Numbered from the stretch's first letter, positions 22,707-32,909 are shown. The stretch is 64,000 bases of DNA from Symbiodinium kawagutii (GCA_009767595.1 VSDK01000567.1:311224-375223); one strand, 5' to 3'. A program made the numbers and translations. Notes: generated by a model from the sequence alone, not told the origin.

Positions 22707-23039
22707 AAAATACGATGATTTCTACCTGGTTTTGTCCCCGAAATGTTTTCCTTTGACGCGCACAGACGCTAAAGGAAACTTTAGCCTTCTGAAGCAGCTG
22801 TTACTTCTCAACTGAAACAACAAGTTGCAGGCTCAGTGAGACATCTGTTTTGAAGCATGAAAGCCTCTGCTGGTCACTTACTGAGACCAGACTTTCTAAC
22901 AATTTAAACGACGTCACACCAAAAATGAATGTTTCTCATAATGGTCTAAACCCATCAGGCAGTCGTGCAATCGCTGCCACCGTATGTAAACTCAGGCCAT
23001 CCAACACCTTCAGTTGAAGCCATGGTAGCTGGAAACCAA

Positions 23040-23076
23040 AATGCTAGCGCGGAGCTAGCGCTGAGCTAGCGCTGCC
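23040..23076. repeat. Second GCTAGCGC cluster
   Basis: Three more AGCTAGCGC-type sites in 37 bp, also upstream of the FNIP gene. It could be regulatory or a small dispersed repeat; the sequence alone does not decide. Confidence 0.65.
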
Positions 23077-23284
23077 TTGCAGTTTCATGTGATTTCCATT
23101 GGGGCCCGCCTTGTGAATCAATTGAAAACTGCAATTGGCAAGACGAATTTCCGAACTTTCATGTCAAACCTTTGTTCGGCCTTTTTGAACGCATGCCATA
23201 TGCTGACATCAATCATTGGCAGGCATTGTTACGCGTAATCAGAAACTCTTGAACAATCCTTAGCATCATAGTCAGTTTACTTAC

Positions 23285-23408
23285 CATGATCTAAAACCGT
23301 TATCCAGTATCGCTGTGAAACACCTCTGGCAATGACTTGCGTTACTAACGTCACGACATCAGGCCATAATAAAGCGGCATCAACCCACAATGACCCATCT
23401 TCCAGTCC
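23285..23408 (-). CDS. Internal exon with consensus donor
   Basis: 124 nt, entry 0, exit 1. Donor TCATG|GTAAGTAA is consensus; acceptor CCATTGATGTGCCAG. It contains WVDAALLWPDVVTLVTQVIA. The same frame is open upstream. This is the last split exon before the FNIP gene, and its exit does not match 17994-18090, which suggests a gene boundary between them. Confidence 0.5.
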
Positions 23409-23659
23409 CTGGCACATCAATGGCTGCTGTTTGCAGTTCATGGATGCTGCTGCTGGTTGAGCCACACAGCTGGACTTCATCCCAGGATGGAACACCAATG
23501 GCAGTAAGGTAGGTCCATATTCACGAACCAACCCCCCATCTAACCTTATACCTGGTGATTCACCATCAAATATCGAAAGTTGATTAATATGCATCTGACA
23601 TAAAGTATGTAGGGATATAGCCTGTGTTATCCAATTGCTTATACCATGTTTCACCCTAG

Positions 23660-23769
23660 CTGTTTGGCGGTTTCAGCCCCTATGAAAACTATTAGTCAAC
23701 CAACCATTTGTTTAAAATTACTAGAGTAATCAAAGAAAACAAAAAATGTTTCAAACCACCAACCAGTTA
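23660..23769. repeat. Family C element
   Basis: AGCTGTTTGGCGGTTTCAGCC to AAAAATGTTTCAAACCACC, full length. Confidence 0.82.
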
Positions 23770-23955
23770 GCTGTTTAACCATTATTGTTGCTTATTATCC
23801 TCTATTATTAACCATTACCAATGCTTATATGTAACCCCTTAATGGTTACAACCAGTCATTAGGTCGCTGCTAAAACCACTAGATCCATCTGCGATCCCAT
23901 CTCTCATTCGCTCCCAGGATGCGCCCTGGCATCGGGCCGCCCCCGGAAAGGGGAC

Positions 23956-24003
23956 CTCTTCATCCTCATCATCGTATTCGGCATCGTCATCCTCGTCTCC
24001 ATC
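23956..24003 (-). CDS. Internal exon, Asp/Glu-rich
   Basis: 48 nt, entry 0, exit 0. Acceptor AATCCAAACAACAG, donor AGAG|GTCCCC. It reads DGDEDDDAEYDDEDEE. The opposite strand reads as a hydrophobic segment; I prefer this strand because of phase and the acidic neighbours. Confidence 0.47.
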
Positions 24004-24099
24004 CTGTTGTTTGGATTCGGCCCTAGGGGTGTTGCTTCGGATGGTTGGTTTGCCATGGTTCAGAGGTTGGCTCATTCAGAGTGATCAGTACATGTGAAC

Positions 24100-24840
24100 A
24101 GTAGTCAATGATGCTAAGCAACTGTTTTTTGACGGTTTGCACAGGTCGATCTATGTCAATCTGGTTGGGAATAACACGCAACAATCATCTGCTCGACCGC
24201 GGTCTCAACCCTTCGGGTGTGGGTCATTCCATCAACCCACCGTCTCCAACTGTCGGGCTACCGGTCTGTGAACACAGTTGGCCATTGATGGTTTCAGCCC
24301 GCTTAATGAAGGTTCCATTTCAGCCTGTCTAACTCACCAACCCCAAACATAGGGTGAAAATCATTGGCTACAAAGGTAATTCACAAATGTCCTTCCCTTG
24401 TTACAACAAACAAACAGCAATATCATGGGTCTCCTGCCAGTAGAGCATGCAGTCATCTGTAGTTCAAGCGACTACCAGACCCACCTAGTCACCGTAATCT
24501 TAATTAGAAAGCAGTAGATGTATGATCTAGAAAGTGAACAACCTGGGAACCAAATGTAGAGGATATGTATACAGTATACATCTCTATCTGTGATCTGTGC
24601 AGCTATACATTTCTCTATCTAAATAGCTGCAGTGCATGTATATGATATATATATATATATAAAAAGAGATGCATACAAATGCAATCAATTGCATATCATG
24701 GAACGACTATAGATGACTACATACATCAAATCAAATAAATCAACAAACAAATTCAACAAAATAAAATCAACCAGCAAATAAACAAAACATAGAGGTTGCA
24801 ACCACGGATGGATCGCAGTCGCATCTCCCAACGTTTCCGG
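24100..24840. other. Intron sequence
   Basis: A GC-richer patch at 24190-24330 has no phase-compatible exon; the rest has TATATATA near 24645. Confidence 0.45.
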
Positions 24841-24870
24841 CGGGGCACCACCCATGCACCGGGAACGTAC

Positions 24871-24906
24871 CTCTTCACCATCTTCGTCGCCATGATGCTC
24901 GCCATC
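24871..24906 (-). CDS. Internal exon, Asp/Glu/His-rich
   Basis: 36 nt, entry 0, exit 0. Acceptor GAAAACCAGCCAG, donor AGAG|GTACGT (good). It reads DGEHHGDEDGEE. Its junction sequences resemble those of 23956-24003. Confidence 0.5.
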
Positions 24907-24984
24907 CTGGCTGGTTTTCCTATGAAAGTTATGAAAGCAACAAGGAATTTGTAACTTCCAGGTTAGTTTACAAGAGTGTAAGTA

Positions 24985-25015
<31 letters not shown>

Positions 25016-25386
25016 AGTTCATCATAATTCAATCAGTATATCATTGAAACCAAAGAGTTAATATGAACGCTTTGAAATATATCTAGAATCTAGAAGTCAC
25101 ATAATGATTTTGGAATGTGTCATGCAACAAGTAGTGCACTTGATTGTGTCAATCCCAGCGACAAGTCCTCATGAAGCAGCAACCAAAAACCAACTTCGGA
25201 ATTCCCAGGTTTGTGGGTTGAATCGCTATCAAACTATCAACCATGATTCATCCTTCAGATTCTGCCATCTTTGCCATTTTGATTCCCACCCACCACCTTG
25301 CCACTAAATCCTCAAGCGCAGCGCTTGGTAACCATCGGGGGTACCCCGTCTCCATGGGTCAGTGACACCGTCCCCCATGGTGCGAC

Positions 25387-25430
25387 CTCGTCAGCATCTA
25401 CTTCGTCGCCAATCTGATCCATCTCCCAAC
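25387..25430 (-). CDS. Internal exon, acidic
   Basis: 44 nt, entry 2, exit 0. A strong acceptor (GCGCTTCTTGTTGGACAG), donor CGAG|GTCGCA; later donors at 25369 and 25345 keep the same phase. It reads WEMDQIGDEVDADE. Confidence 0.5.
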
Positions 25431-25439
25431 CTGTCCAAC

Positions 25440-25950
25440 AAGAAGCGCGCAGCAGCAACAGCCCCAGTGGCTGAGATGGTTGCTATGGTCATGTTGCGAC
25501 TTATGATCTCAGCCTGAAAAAGGATGCGAGATGAAAAGTAGGCAGAAAATCACACTGCTAATCACAAGCTGGAAATCGATGTGGTGCTTGGTTTCCCATG
25601 GTTCTTGTTAATGTTGGTAAGCATGGGAGACCAGTGGTCACATGCATGTGGAAACCAACTGCTAGCGACTTGGAAGTGGGCTGATGGCTGGAGATATAAT
25701 GTTAGCGACTATGGCAAGTGTTTGAGAAGCCATGTATTGTCACTCGGGGCGTCCCCAGTTCGGAGAAATGATAATTTGATTCATCAAGAGGCCTGACAAC
25801 TTCGATCTTATGCTAAGTTTACATCCAACAGTGCTGGTTTCATCAGCGCAACAATATTGCGTGATATTGCATTCCGCCTTTTAAACATGATGATTAAAGC
25901 CAAATGCTCACCAAGTTAAGTTGCACTGGTCGAAACCCCTACAGTCGCAA
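25440..25950. other. Intron sequence
   Basis: A chance-length plus open frame (25581-25796) only. Confidence 0.45.
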
Positions 25951-26160
25951 CAGCCACACCAGCAACGCCAACAACAGTGACAGCAACAGCAACAACACCG
26001 ACAACCAACAACCAACAGCAACAACAACCAGCAACAACAACAACAACAGCAAGATTAACAACACCAACAGCAACAACAACAGCAACATTAACAACACCAA
26101 CCACCAACAATCAACAATCACCAACAAACAACAACGAGAACAACCACCACCAACAGCAGC
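25950..26160. repeat. CAACAACAG-type low-complexity tract
   Basis: Dense CAA/CAG triplets, open in several frames (Gln/Asn/Thr-rich one way, Val/Leu-rich the other). No splice context; treated as simple repeat. Confidence 0.8.
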
Positions 26161-26289
26161 ACCACCACTACACTTTCAAAGCACAACAACGCAGTCAGCT
26201 GGGAGAATACGCGCTGGGAAACTACCATTTCACCCAAGCCTGGCTCCGATTCCAACAATCCCTGGGTCCAAAAGCCTAGTGCATTCCTT

Positions 26290-27090
26290 GGGGGAGCCAC
26301 ATGGCTAGTAAATCCACCATGAACTCAAGTGCTCAACAACATATCCAACGGTGATGAATCATGGTTAGAAACACACCTGGCACGATCAACTGCTAGTGGT
26401 TCCAACGAATCTGAAAAAAAAAAAACACATGCGCAAGTCAATCATCCGTCCCAAAGTCGTTGGGAGAACCACGGTCAACACTACTGACCACTGGTAGCGG
26501 TTGCCATCAGCCAAAACTCATTGAAGTGCACCCGTATCAAAGCCCTCATTCCCATGTGCTGGATGGTTCTATCGAATGGATCAAAAACATGCAACAATCC
26601 GACACTCAAAATTACTACCAGTACACCGGGATTGCTTGTTTGGTTTCATGATGAGGGCTATCATTGCTGTTTCGCAATAATAGTCTATATAGGAACTGAC
26701 AAGATTGTTTTGTGGGAGCATTGCCAGTCTACTGAGACCCTGTAAATTACACTATTATCTGTTGGTGAACCACTCCCATCATCCGTGCTTGAGCGGTCTA
26801 GTGTTTAGTTGTAGTGCCACGGATCCTTGCAGAACTGTGACTTGTCAACTCTTTCTCGGTCACATGTGCCTCCATCATCATCGTCCTGCCGCCATCATCA
26901 ATGCCGCGTGACTCAATTGGTGTCAGACCAATGGGAACTCCTTAAGTCCAAGTGCCTCCGAATCAGAACTACTATCACATTGATCACTCCAAGCAAAACC
27001 ATCTTCTGGAAGTGTGTTCTGACGGCATCTTTGATCCATCACCAAGTCTCATCCACTGTAACACCATTAACCATCATTAACCACCATTAA
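26290..27090. other. Intron sequence without supported exon
   Basis: A possible 36-nt minus exon at 26226-26261 (GLLESEPGLGEM) breaks the phase and was not accepted. The end near 27050 is TTAACCACCA repeat. Confidence 0.4.
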
Positions 27091-27094
27091 CCAC

Positions 27095-27211
27095 CCTGAA
27101 CCACCATGCCGAAACCGCCAACACCAACAACAAACATCCAGTGGTTGGTGGGTTCATCCTCCAGTGCCATATCGAAGGCCGAACGGACCTTGCACTTGGC
27201 TGGCCTAAACC
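27095..27211 (-). CDS. Internal exon, unknown protein
   Basis: 117 nt, entry 2, exit 1. Acceptor GGCAACAACCAAG; donor CAGG|GTGGTT lies at the start of a GGTTAATGG-type repeat. It contains KCKVRSAFDMALEDEPTNHW and a hydrophobic Val/Gly end. Confidence 0.45.
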
Positions 27212-27463
27212 CTTGGTTGTTGCCCAATCCGCTCATATTTCCAGCGCAAGTTATAGCATGTCGTGCTGGTACATGCGCCGATACATGCTGATACATTGCA
27301 TATAGTATATTTGATACTAAATATCATAGATAATGTATTATATATATAATATATTATAAGTAATATCATACATATGATATATTATCATTATTATTATCAT
27401 TATATATCATTATTATTCTCAGGAACTAGATTGGTGCCACGTGCGAAAATCCATCCATCCAAC

Positions 27464-27580
27464 CCAAGGCAAGCAGCTCCTCGTCCAAAGCTTCGTCAGC
27501 ACCTTCGCCCATTTCGTCCTGGCCCAAGAGTCGTGGGTATGGATGCTGCTTCGTGTGGGCCAGTGACCATGCTTCAATAG
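27464..27580 (-). CDS. Internal exon, acidic
   Basis: 117 nt, entry 2, exit 1. Strong acceptor CCTACCCCAAGCTCACCAG, donor CTTGG|GTTGGA. It contains GQDEMGEGADEALDEELLAL, strongly acidic. Confidence 0.55.
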
Positions 27581-27789
27581 CTGGTGAGCTTGGGGTAGGC
27601 TGGTGAATTGATGCTTGAGATTTCATGGTGAATCATTCGCATGGTTCATCAGTTGGTTCTTGGGCGGTTCATGGCGGCAAGCCACCCAGGGTCATAGTTT
27701 GTCACGTCTCTGGTGGGGAAACTCCAACGATTTTTGGAGACCCGTGACCACTGGATATCTCCATGTTTCTTTGCGGGAGACGAATCTGG

Positions 27790-27882
27790 TTGATGGTTCG
27801 TTTGGCCATCCCGAAGAAATAATATTCAATCGACCAACCATCCCATTTATTGAGGAAAACGATGTCAATCAAACCACCAACT
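27790..27882. repeat. Family C element, diverged
   Basis: Right end ATGTCAATCAAACCACCAAC is clear; the left end (TGGTTGATGGTTCG) is eroded. Confidence 0.6.
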
Positions 27883-28370
27883 AGTGACTAGACTATTGAC
27901 CCACTATATAGACATGTTGAAATCTAAAACCACCAACTGATAATATTCAGGTTGAAGGCTTTGGCAATTTCTACTTCCAAAGGGGTCATCCAGCATATCT
28001 GCCAGGCTGCAGTTGACAACTTCCACGCAAACTGTCTCCAGGGGTAGTGATAAGTCGGCGATTGCGTCAGTTTCGACTAAAGAGTGGTAGTGGAAGATGT
28101 TATCCCTTAGTGGACAGCAATTCCTTTCTTGATTCATGCATCTATACTAAATGATCCTTAACATATCTGGTTATGCCAGTCGTTACTTTTCAACCATGCG
28201 AAAGATTCTTTATGGGTAAGTCATACCAGGTATAAGGATGGAAATTGAAAAATGAACAGATATACCAGGCGTGGTCTTGATACCTGGTGGGACATCCGAT
28301 TCTATCTGGTGAAAATAAGTCACACGACTGAAACCAGCCGTCCGCAACAACACCAGTGGCACCCTTCCAC

Positions 28371-28501
28371 AAGGTGGGCTTTTCTGGTTATAAGTTGGTT
28401 CATAAGCCATTTTACCACAGTTATATCCACCATAACTGGTAGTTACCCTAGTTATAACCTAAGTTAGCTAACTTAGGGGGCCCACCATGTACACCCTGTT
28501 G
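28371..28501. repeat. Family E element, inverse orientation
   Basis: Reverse complement of the 4568-4700 copy: AAGGTGGGC to CTTAGGGGGCCCACCATG, including the flanking CAACAGGGTGTACA on its right side. Confidence 0.8.
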
Positions 28502-28503
28502 AA

Positions 28504-28600
28504 GCTAGGGTAACTACCAGTTGTGGTGGATATAACTATGGTAAACTTTTGGCTGTGGTGGATTACCACAAGTTAGCTAACGTTTCGGGGGCCCACCTTC
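28504..28600. repeat. Family E element, short copy
   Basis: GGTAACTACCAGTTGTGGTGG interior and CGGGGGCCCACC end. The terminal GTGGGC (minus) forms the splice donor of 28597-28652. Confidence 0.75.
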
Positions 28601-28652
28601 CAGCTGCTTTCCCGTGGCCGTTGGAACTCGTTGTGGCCATGCGCAAGTTGCG
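28597..28652 (-). CDS. Internal exon ending at a family E element
   Basis: 56 nt, entry 1, exit 1. A strong acceptor (GATTCTCCTGCTTTCTAAG); the donor GAAG|GTGGGC is the first bases of a family E element. It reads ATCAWPQRVPTATGKQLE. Confidence 0.5.
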
Positions 28653-28659
28653 CTTAGAA

Positions 28660-28800
28660 AGCAGGAGAATCAGCCATGGTTACTAGATGTTACTATCATA
28701 GGTTACTATCAATGGTTCTCATCAATGGTTATTAGCAGTGGAGTGGTTATTATCAGTGGTCAGTGGTTATTCTCAATGGTTTTTGAATAATTAACACAGA
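28660..28800. repeat. GGTTATTATCAGTGG low-complexity tract
   Basis: Imperfect GGTTACTATCAATGG words. Confidence 0.6.
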
Positions 28801-28854
28801 TTGGTTATTATCTGTGAATCTGAGGTCTCAACCAGCATGGCTGACCATCACCAC

Positions 28855-28932
28855 GACGGCGTCCTCCTCTTCCCCGATGCCACCATCAGGATCCTGGTCT
28901 CATCGGCTTGGTTGACCCGGATTGAACGAGCA
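28855..28932 (-). CDS. Internal exon, unknown protein
   Basis: 78 nt, entry 1, exit 2. Acceptor TGGCGGACCCCCAAG, donor CCGTC|GTGGTG. It reads [20 protein letters not shown] then a basic stretch. Confidence 0.5.
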
Positions 28933-29063
28933 CTTGGGGGTCCGCCATGTCGGGGTCATGTCGGGATAATTTTTGACCATCCAAACTGTGGTAGATATGG
29001 AGTTCATAATGATACTGTATACATTCAAATCTCGTTGTTTGTCTATCTGTCATAATGTGTTTC

Positions 29064-29121
29064 TCTATCCATCCATCCATCCATCCATCCATCCATCCAT
29101 CCATCCATCCATCCATCCATC
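29064..29121. repeat. (ATCC)n microsatellite
   Basis: About 14 tetranucleotide units; Ile/His/Pro/Ser open frames here are artefacts. Confidence 0.95.
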
Positions 29122-29141
29122 TCTACCTTTCAATGACTTAC

Positions 29142-29187
29142 CAATGCTGCGCGACGACACATTGCAGTGAATGGCCCCACCAGTTGG
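29142..29187 (-). CDS. Internal exon with consensus donor
   Basis: 46 nt. Donor ATTG|GTAAGTC is consensus; acceptor AGAAAATCCAG. Entry 1/exit 0 reads [15 protein letters not shown], but this does not join the next exon; other phases are also open. Confidence 0.42.
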
Positions 29188-29239
29188 CTGGATTTTCTCA
29201 CACTCTGAACAGCACTAGGGAAAACAAAAAATGTCAATC

Positions 29240-30325
29240 AAATCACCAACCACATAATCAATTCATGTGAATAATCATCATTATTGTACTGGTAATTATA
29301 ATCGACCATTCATATTGATAATCCACACTAACAATCATTGATAATCATTATTGATAACCATTCATATTAATAATCCATATTGATCAATCACTAATCATAA
29401 TCAATCATCAATAATTAATTAGTAAAAACAGCTTCCTCATTATTAGTATGAATGATCATGAAATATCAGCAACCATTCATATCAATAGTCAATCATCAAT
29501 CATAAACCAGCTATTAATATTAATCATTAATCAATCATTGGCTTAATCATGCATATTATCACTAATAGTAGTCTATACCACTCAATCATTAATAAACATA
29601 TTATTAACAACCATTATCAATAAGCATTCATCATAATCAACCATTCATATTAATAATCACTAATCAATCATTAACCATTCATAGCAATAGTCATTCATAT
29701 AAGTAACCATTCATATATCAAAAAATCAACAGTGATTAATAACCATTCATCTTGATAACCATTATTATCTAATAAACCAATTCATCATTCATCAATCAAT
29801 CATTCATCAATCAACTCATTACTCAATCATTCATCAATCAATGATTAGTCGATCATCAACCAGTAATAAAACTAGCTTCCTGATAATCATTCATATTTAT
29901 AGTCCGTATTACTTAGTCAACAACCATTATCAATAACCATCATCAATCATTAACCACTAATCCATATTAATCAATAAGCATCCATACTAAATAAACATTA
30001 ATCAATTCATCAATCATTAACCAGTTAGTAGTTATTGATATTAATCATTAATCTCATCATTGACCCAATCGATCAATCATCAACCATTAACCGCTAAAAC
30101 ATTCATCAATCATTAACCATTCAGATCAATCAACCCTTAACCAGCATTAATCAATTAGTCAATAACCATTATCAATAATAATCACTGATCAATCAACCAT
30201 TATCCACTAACAAAACCATCCTTAACCACCATTTAACACTAACAAAAACCCATATGTCATGTTATATCAATCAAATCATTAATAACCATCATCAATAGCA
30301 TCATTAACCAGCATTCACCAGTAAC
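29240..30325. repeat. 1.1-kb ATTAATCA/AACCATTCAT-rich tract
   Basis: Almost entirely short words such as AATCATTAACC and TTCATCAATCA, practically without G. No coding. One intron is apparently dominated by this tract. Confidence 0.75.
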
Positions 30326-30331
30326 AAAAAC

Positions 30332-30484
30332 CCATCTTCCTGCCCTTCGCTTCCTCTTCGCTTCGATCGCGCCTCTCCAGCCTCCGCGGGCGACCGCGGG
30401 CCCTCGTTGTGCAAAGGCACGTCGCGCAGCGCGCGCAGCACCCTGAGGCGTGGCGCGTGGTGGAGCAACCAGGGAGGGGCACGG
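30332..30484 (-). CDS. Internal exon, Arg/Leu-rich then Ser/Arg/Glu-rich
   Basis: 153 nt, entry 1, exit 2. Acceptor GGTCCACCTGAG, donor GATGG|GTTTTT. It contains APRLRVLRALRDVPLHNEGP followed by an Arg/Glu/Ser tail. The incoming split codon fits 31192-31256. Confidence 0.52.
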
Positions 30485-30514
30485 CTCAGGTGGACCTTGC
30501 CGTGGTAAATGATG

Positions 30515-31065
30515 GCTGATTAGTGGTTGATACTAGGGGTTACTAGTTGGTTAATGATGGTTTAAAATGGTTGATACTAGGGGTTGATATGGTTGTCAAT
30601 AGTGGTTAATGATGGTTTATCATGAATACCTACTGTAGTGGTTGACAAATGATGGTTGATAGTACTGTAGTGATTGATATTACTCGTACTAGTGGTTGGT
30701 ACTGGTGGTTGATACTAGTGGTTACTGATGATGGTTTACTATGAATAACAATGCATAACTTTTATCAATAGGAGTGGTTAATTAATAGTCCATGAAATTG
30801 ATCATAACCATTGGTTGAACTGTTGATACGACTGTAGTGGTTGATACCTCGTGAGCGGTTACTAGTGGTTCCTGGTGGACTTTACCATGGACAAACTGAA
30901 GTAGCGGTCGCTGATGATTAAACAGCAGTAGTGAACTTCAGGTGATGCTTAAAATTCTCAATGATTGTAGATACTGATGGTTGATACTAGTGGTTGATAC
31001 CCGTGGTTGATACCATGGCTTTACCATGGTCAAATAGTAGGCTGATACTGGCGGAAACTGCTGGC
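30515..31065. repeat. GGTTGATACTAGTGG-rich tract
   Basis: G/T-rich imperfect words, the strand complement in style of 29240-30325, on the other side of the exon at 30332-30484. Confidence 0.65.
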
Positions 31066-31085
31066 TAAACAAATGCCTAACCAAC

Positions 31086-31109
31086 CACGTGCCGTTGCAA
31101 CGGCACGTG
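31086..31109. other. Perfect 24-bp palindrome
   Basis: CACGTGCCGTTG and its exact reverse complement, head to head without spacer; contains CACGTG twice. In intron sequence just left of 31192-31256. Confidence 0.9.
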
Positions 31110-31191
31110 ACAGCGAGTCGTCATCCGCTCCTGGCATCTTCCATGGTCTCCCCGGGGATGAAGCTGGCGTCGGACTCCAAGGGCAAATCAC

Positions 31192-31256
31192 CGGCCTGAG
31201 CCACAGCTCAAGTGGGGTATCGCTGAAGGTCGGGGCCCTCCGGGAAAAGCACCGAG
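31192..31256 (-). CDS. Internal exon, Pro/Gly-rich
   Basis: 65 nt, entry 0, exit 2. A very strong acceptor (CTGATTTCTCCCTTCAG), donor GGCCG|GTGATT. It reads LGAFPGGPRPSAIPHLSCGS. Confidence 0.5.
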
Positions 31257-31308
31257 CTGAAGGGAGAAATCAGAAGTTGCAATGTTGATCCACCAGGAGT
31301 GGTGATAA

Positions 31309-31353
<45 letters not shown>
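31309..31353. repeat. (GAT)n microsatellite
   Basis: About 14 perfect GAT units. Confidence 0.95.
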
Positions 31354-31474
31354 TTAGTTGTTAATGATGATGAAGTGTTCATGTTGCCTAATAGTGCTTA
31401 ATGATGGTTAGTGATGGGTTGTTGATGACTATCCTCCAGGAAACTCACCTGAAAGTGAGTAGTTTGTTGATATG

Positions 31475-31614
31475 GATGGTTCTCAAAATAGGGAACCCAA
31501 AAAATGGTTGGTTTGCGACTATAAATGGCAGGCTTTCTACTAAAAATGGTTGGTTTACTACTATAGATTTTTAATTTTGGATGATTTTTGCGGGACCTCT
31601 ATTTTAGGAAACAC
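31475..31614. repeat. Family B element, long copy
   Basis: GATGGTTCTCAAAATAGGGAA to CTCTATTTTAGGAAACACC; the interior TGGTTGGTTT...CTATAAATGG segment is duplicated. Confidence 0.75.
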
Positions 31615-31694
31615 CCTTTAAATCTTTAAGAACAAGCACCCTGATGCCAAACGTGCACCTCGCCCTCTCATGGAGCTTTCGCGGCAATGCCTAC

Positions 31695-31730
31695 TTGATC
31701 TTTGCCCAGCTTTCGCGGTTGCTTGGAACG
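31695..31730 (-). CDS. Short internal exon, basic
   Basis: 36 nt, entry 0, exit 0. Donor CAA|GTAGGC is good; the acceptor GTGAGCAG has a weak pyrimidine tract. It reads RSKQPRKLGKDQ. Confidence 0.4.
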
Positions 31731-31799
31731 CTGCTCACTGTTTCAATGATTTCTTCGAGAAAACATTGGGCTCATAAAAGCTCAATCAGTAACATGATG

Positions 31800-32270
31800 G
31801 CTTAATCAACCAGCTTCCAACATACATCCTATTAAGCTTTCCTACCAAATACATCATGTGGCTTCATGTTTCTACGATGTAACATGATGGAACATGATGT
31901 CACCCACATTTGCGGTGGTGCTACAAACCCTGTGATATGTTCGGTGGCGCAGCTTGCATGATTAATGGCTGTGGGGGTCAACGATATGCGTCCAGAAATG
32001 GCATGACACCCCCAAACCCAGAAACACATTGTCATTTGCTGCAGAATAGTGATTGGTGGATAAGGATTTCCAGCAGCTAATGAACTATGGTGAGTCGTAT
32101 AATAGTTGCAGCAACGAATCTGCCATTTGGATCAAACATCAATCAACAGTGATGAATCATCAGTCAACCATTGTGCATATGCTTGACATTAGAACCATTA
32201 CGAACTATCAAAAACTACCATTACCATTCAAAACATCATTGGCCATATGAATGAACTATCATTTCAACAT
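31800..32270. other. Intron sequence
   Basis: No coding island or clear element. Confidence 0.45.
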
Positions 32271-32650
32271 CATTTCACCATCATTAAGCACCACTAGCCA
32301 CCATTGATCACTATTAACCACCATGAACCCATCAGCAACCACCACTAACCATCATTAACAACCACTAACCACCACTGATCATCATTAACCACTATTCACC
32401 ACCATTAACCCACCATGAACCATCATTAACCCTTGCAAACCATTAATTCATATTGAGTCATAACATATCAGTCATCCTATTCTGCAGGCCACTATTGTTG
32501 CTAATTATTTCCTATCTATTAACAATTATTGACCCTGGTGAAAACCACCAAAACCATTACTTCCTTGTTGACCCTTGCTAATCACCATCAACCACCATTA
32601 ACCACCACTATTAACCATCATTACCCCTTGCAAACCATTACTTCATATGG
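32270..32650. repeat. CACCATTAACCAC-rich tract
   Basis: Imperfect 12-13 bp words, C/A-rich on the plus strand. Confidence 0.75.
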
Positions 32651-32657
32651 TCATAAC

Positions 32658-32828
32658 ATATGGTGGTTTCTTAAAATAGGGAGCCCCCAAAAGTGGTTGG
32701 TTTATTACTAAAAATGATCATCAGTGGCGAAACCATCACAGTACCCCTGGTTCCCCATCATTAACCATTGTTTTCCTTATAGTTTGTTGGTTATTAACCC
32801 CCATGACATTGGTTGGTTAACATCATAT
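32658..32828. repeat. Chimeric B/A element
   Basis: Starts as family B (ATATGGTGGTTTCTTAAAAT) and, at about 32725, passes into the second half of family A (AGTACCCCTGGTTCCCC to TTGGTTGGTTAACATC). Neither partner is complete. Confidence 0.75.
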
Positions 32829-32849
32829 CAATCATCTTCTTCTGTCGAC

Positions 32850-32909
32850 CTGGTCGCTGGTCGCTGGTCGCTTCTCTGAGCATCCGCACGCTGCGGCCTG
32901 CTTCAGGAC
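32850..32909 (-). CDS. Internal exon, unknown protein
   Basis: 60 nt, entry 0, exit 0. Acceptor CGGACCGTGCGCCAG, donor CCAG|GTCGAC. It reads exactly 20 codons, VLKQAAACGCSEKRPATSDQ. The opposite strand has a GTGAGG donor here, so strand rests on continuity. Confidence 0.47.

Larger units (their letters stand above)
22383..23280. other. Region upstream of the FNIP gene
   Basis: Moderate GC, no TATA-like or splice-bounded coding island, two GCTAGCGC clusters. Candidate promoter or 5' leader region. Confidence 0.4.

Noticed and set aside
23918-24913. Plus-strand reading with two membrane-like helices (LFILIIVFGIVILVSILLFG near 23970 and YLFTIFVAMMLAILAG near 24890)
   Set aside because: The minus strand gives a GTACGT donor, phase-compatible acidic exons and acidic neighbours on both sides; hydrophobic codons are simply the complement of Asp/Glu codons. 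It cannot be fully excluded.
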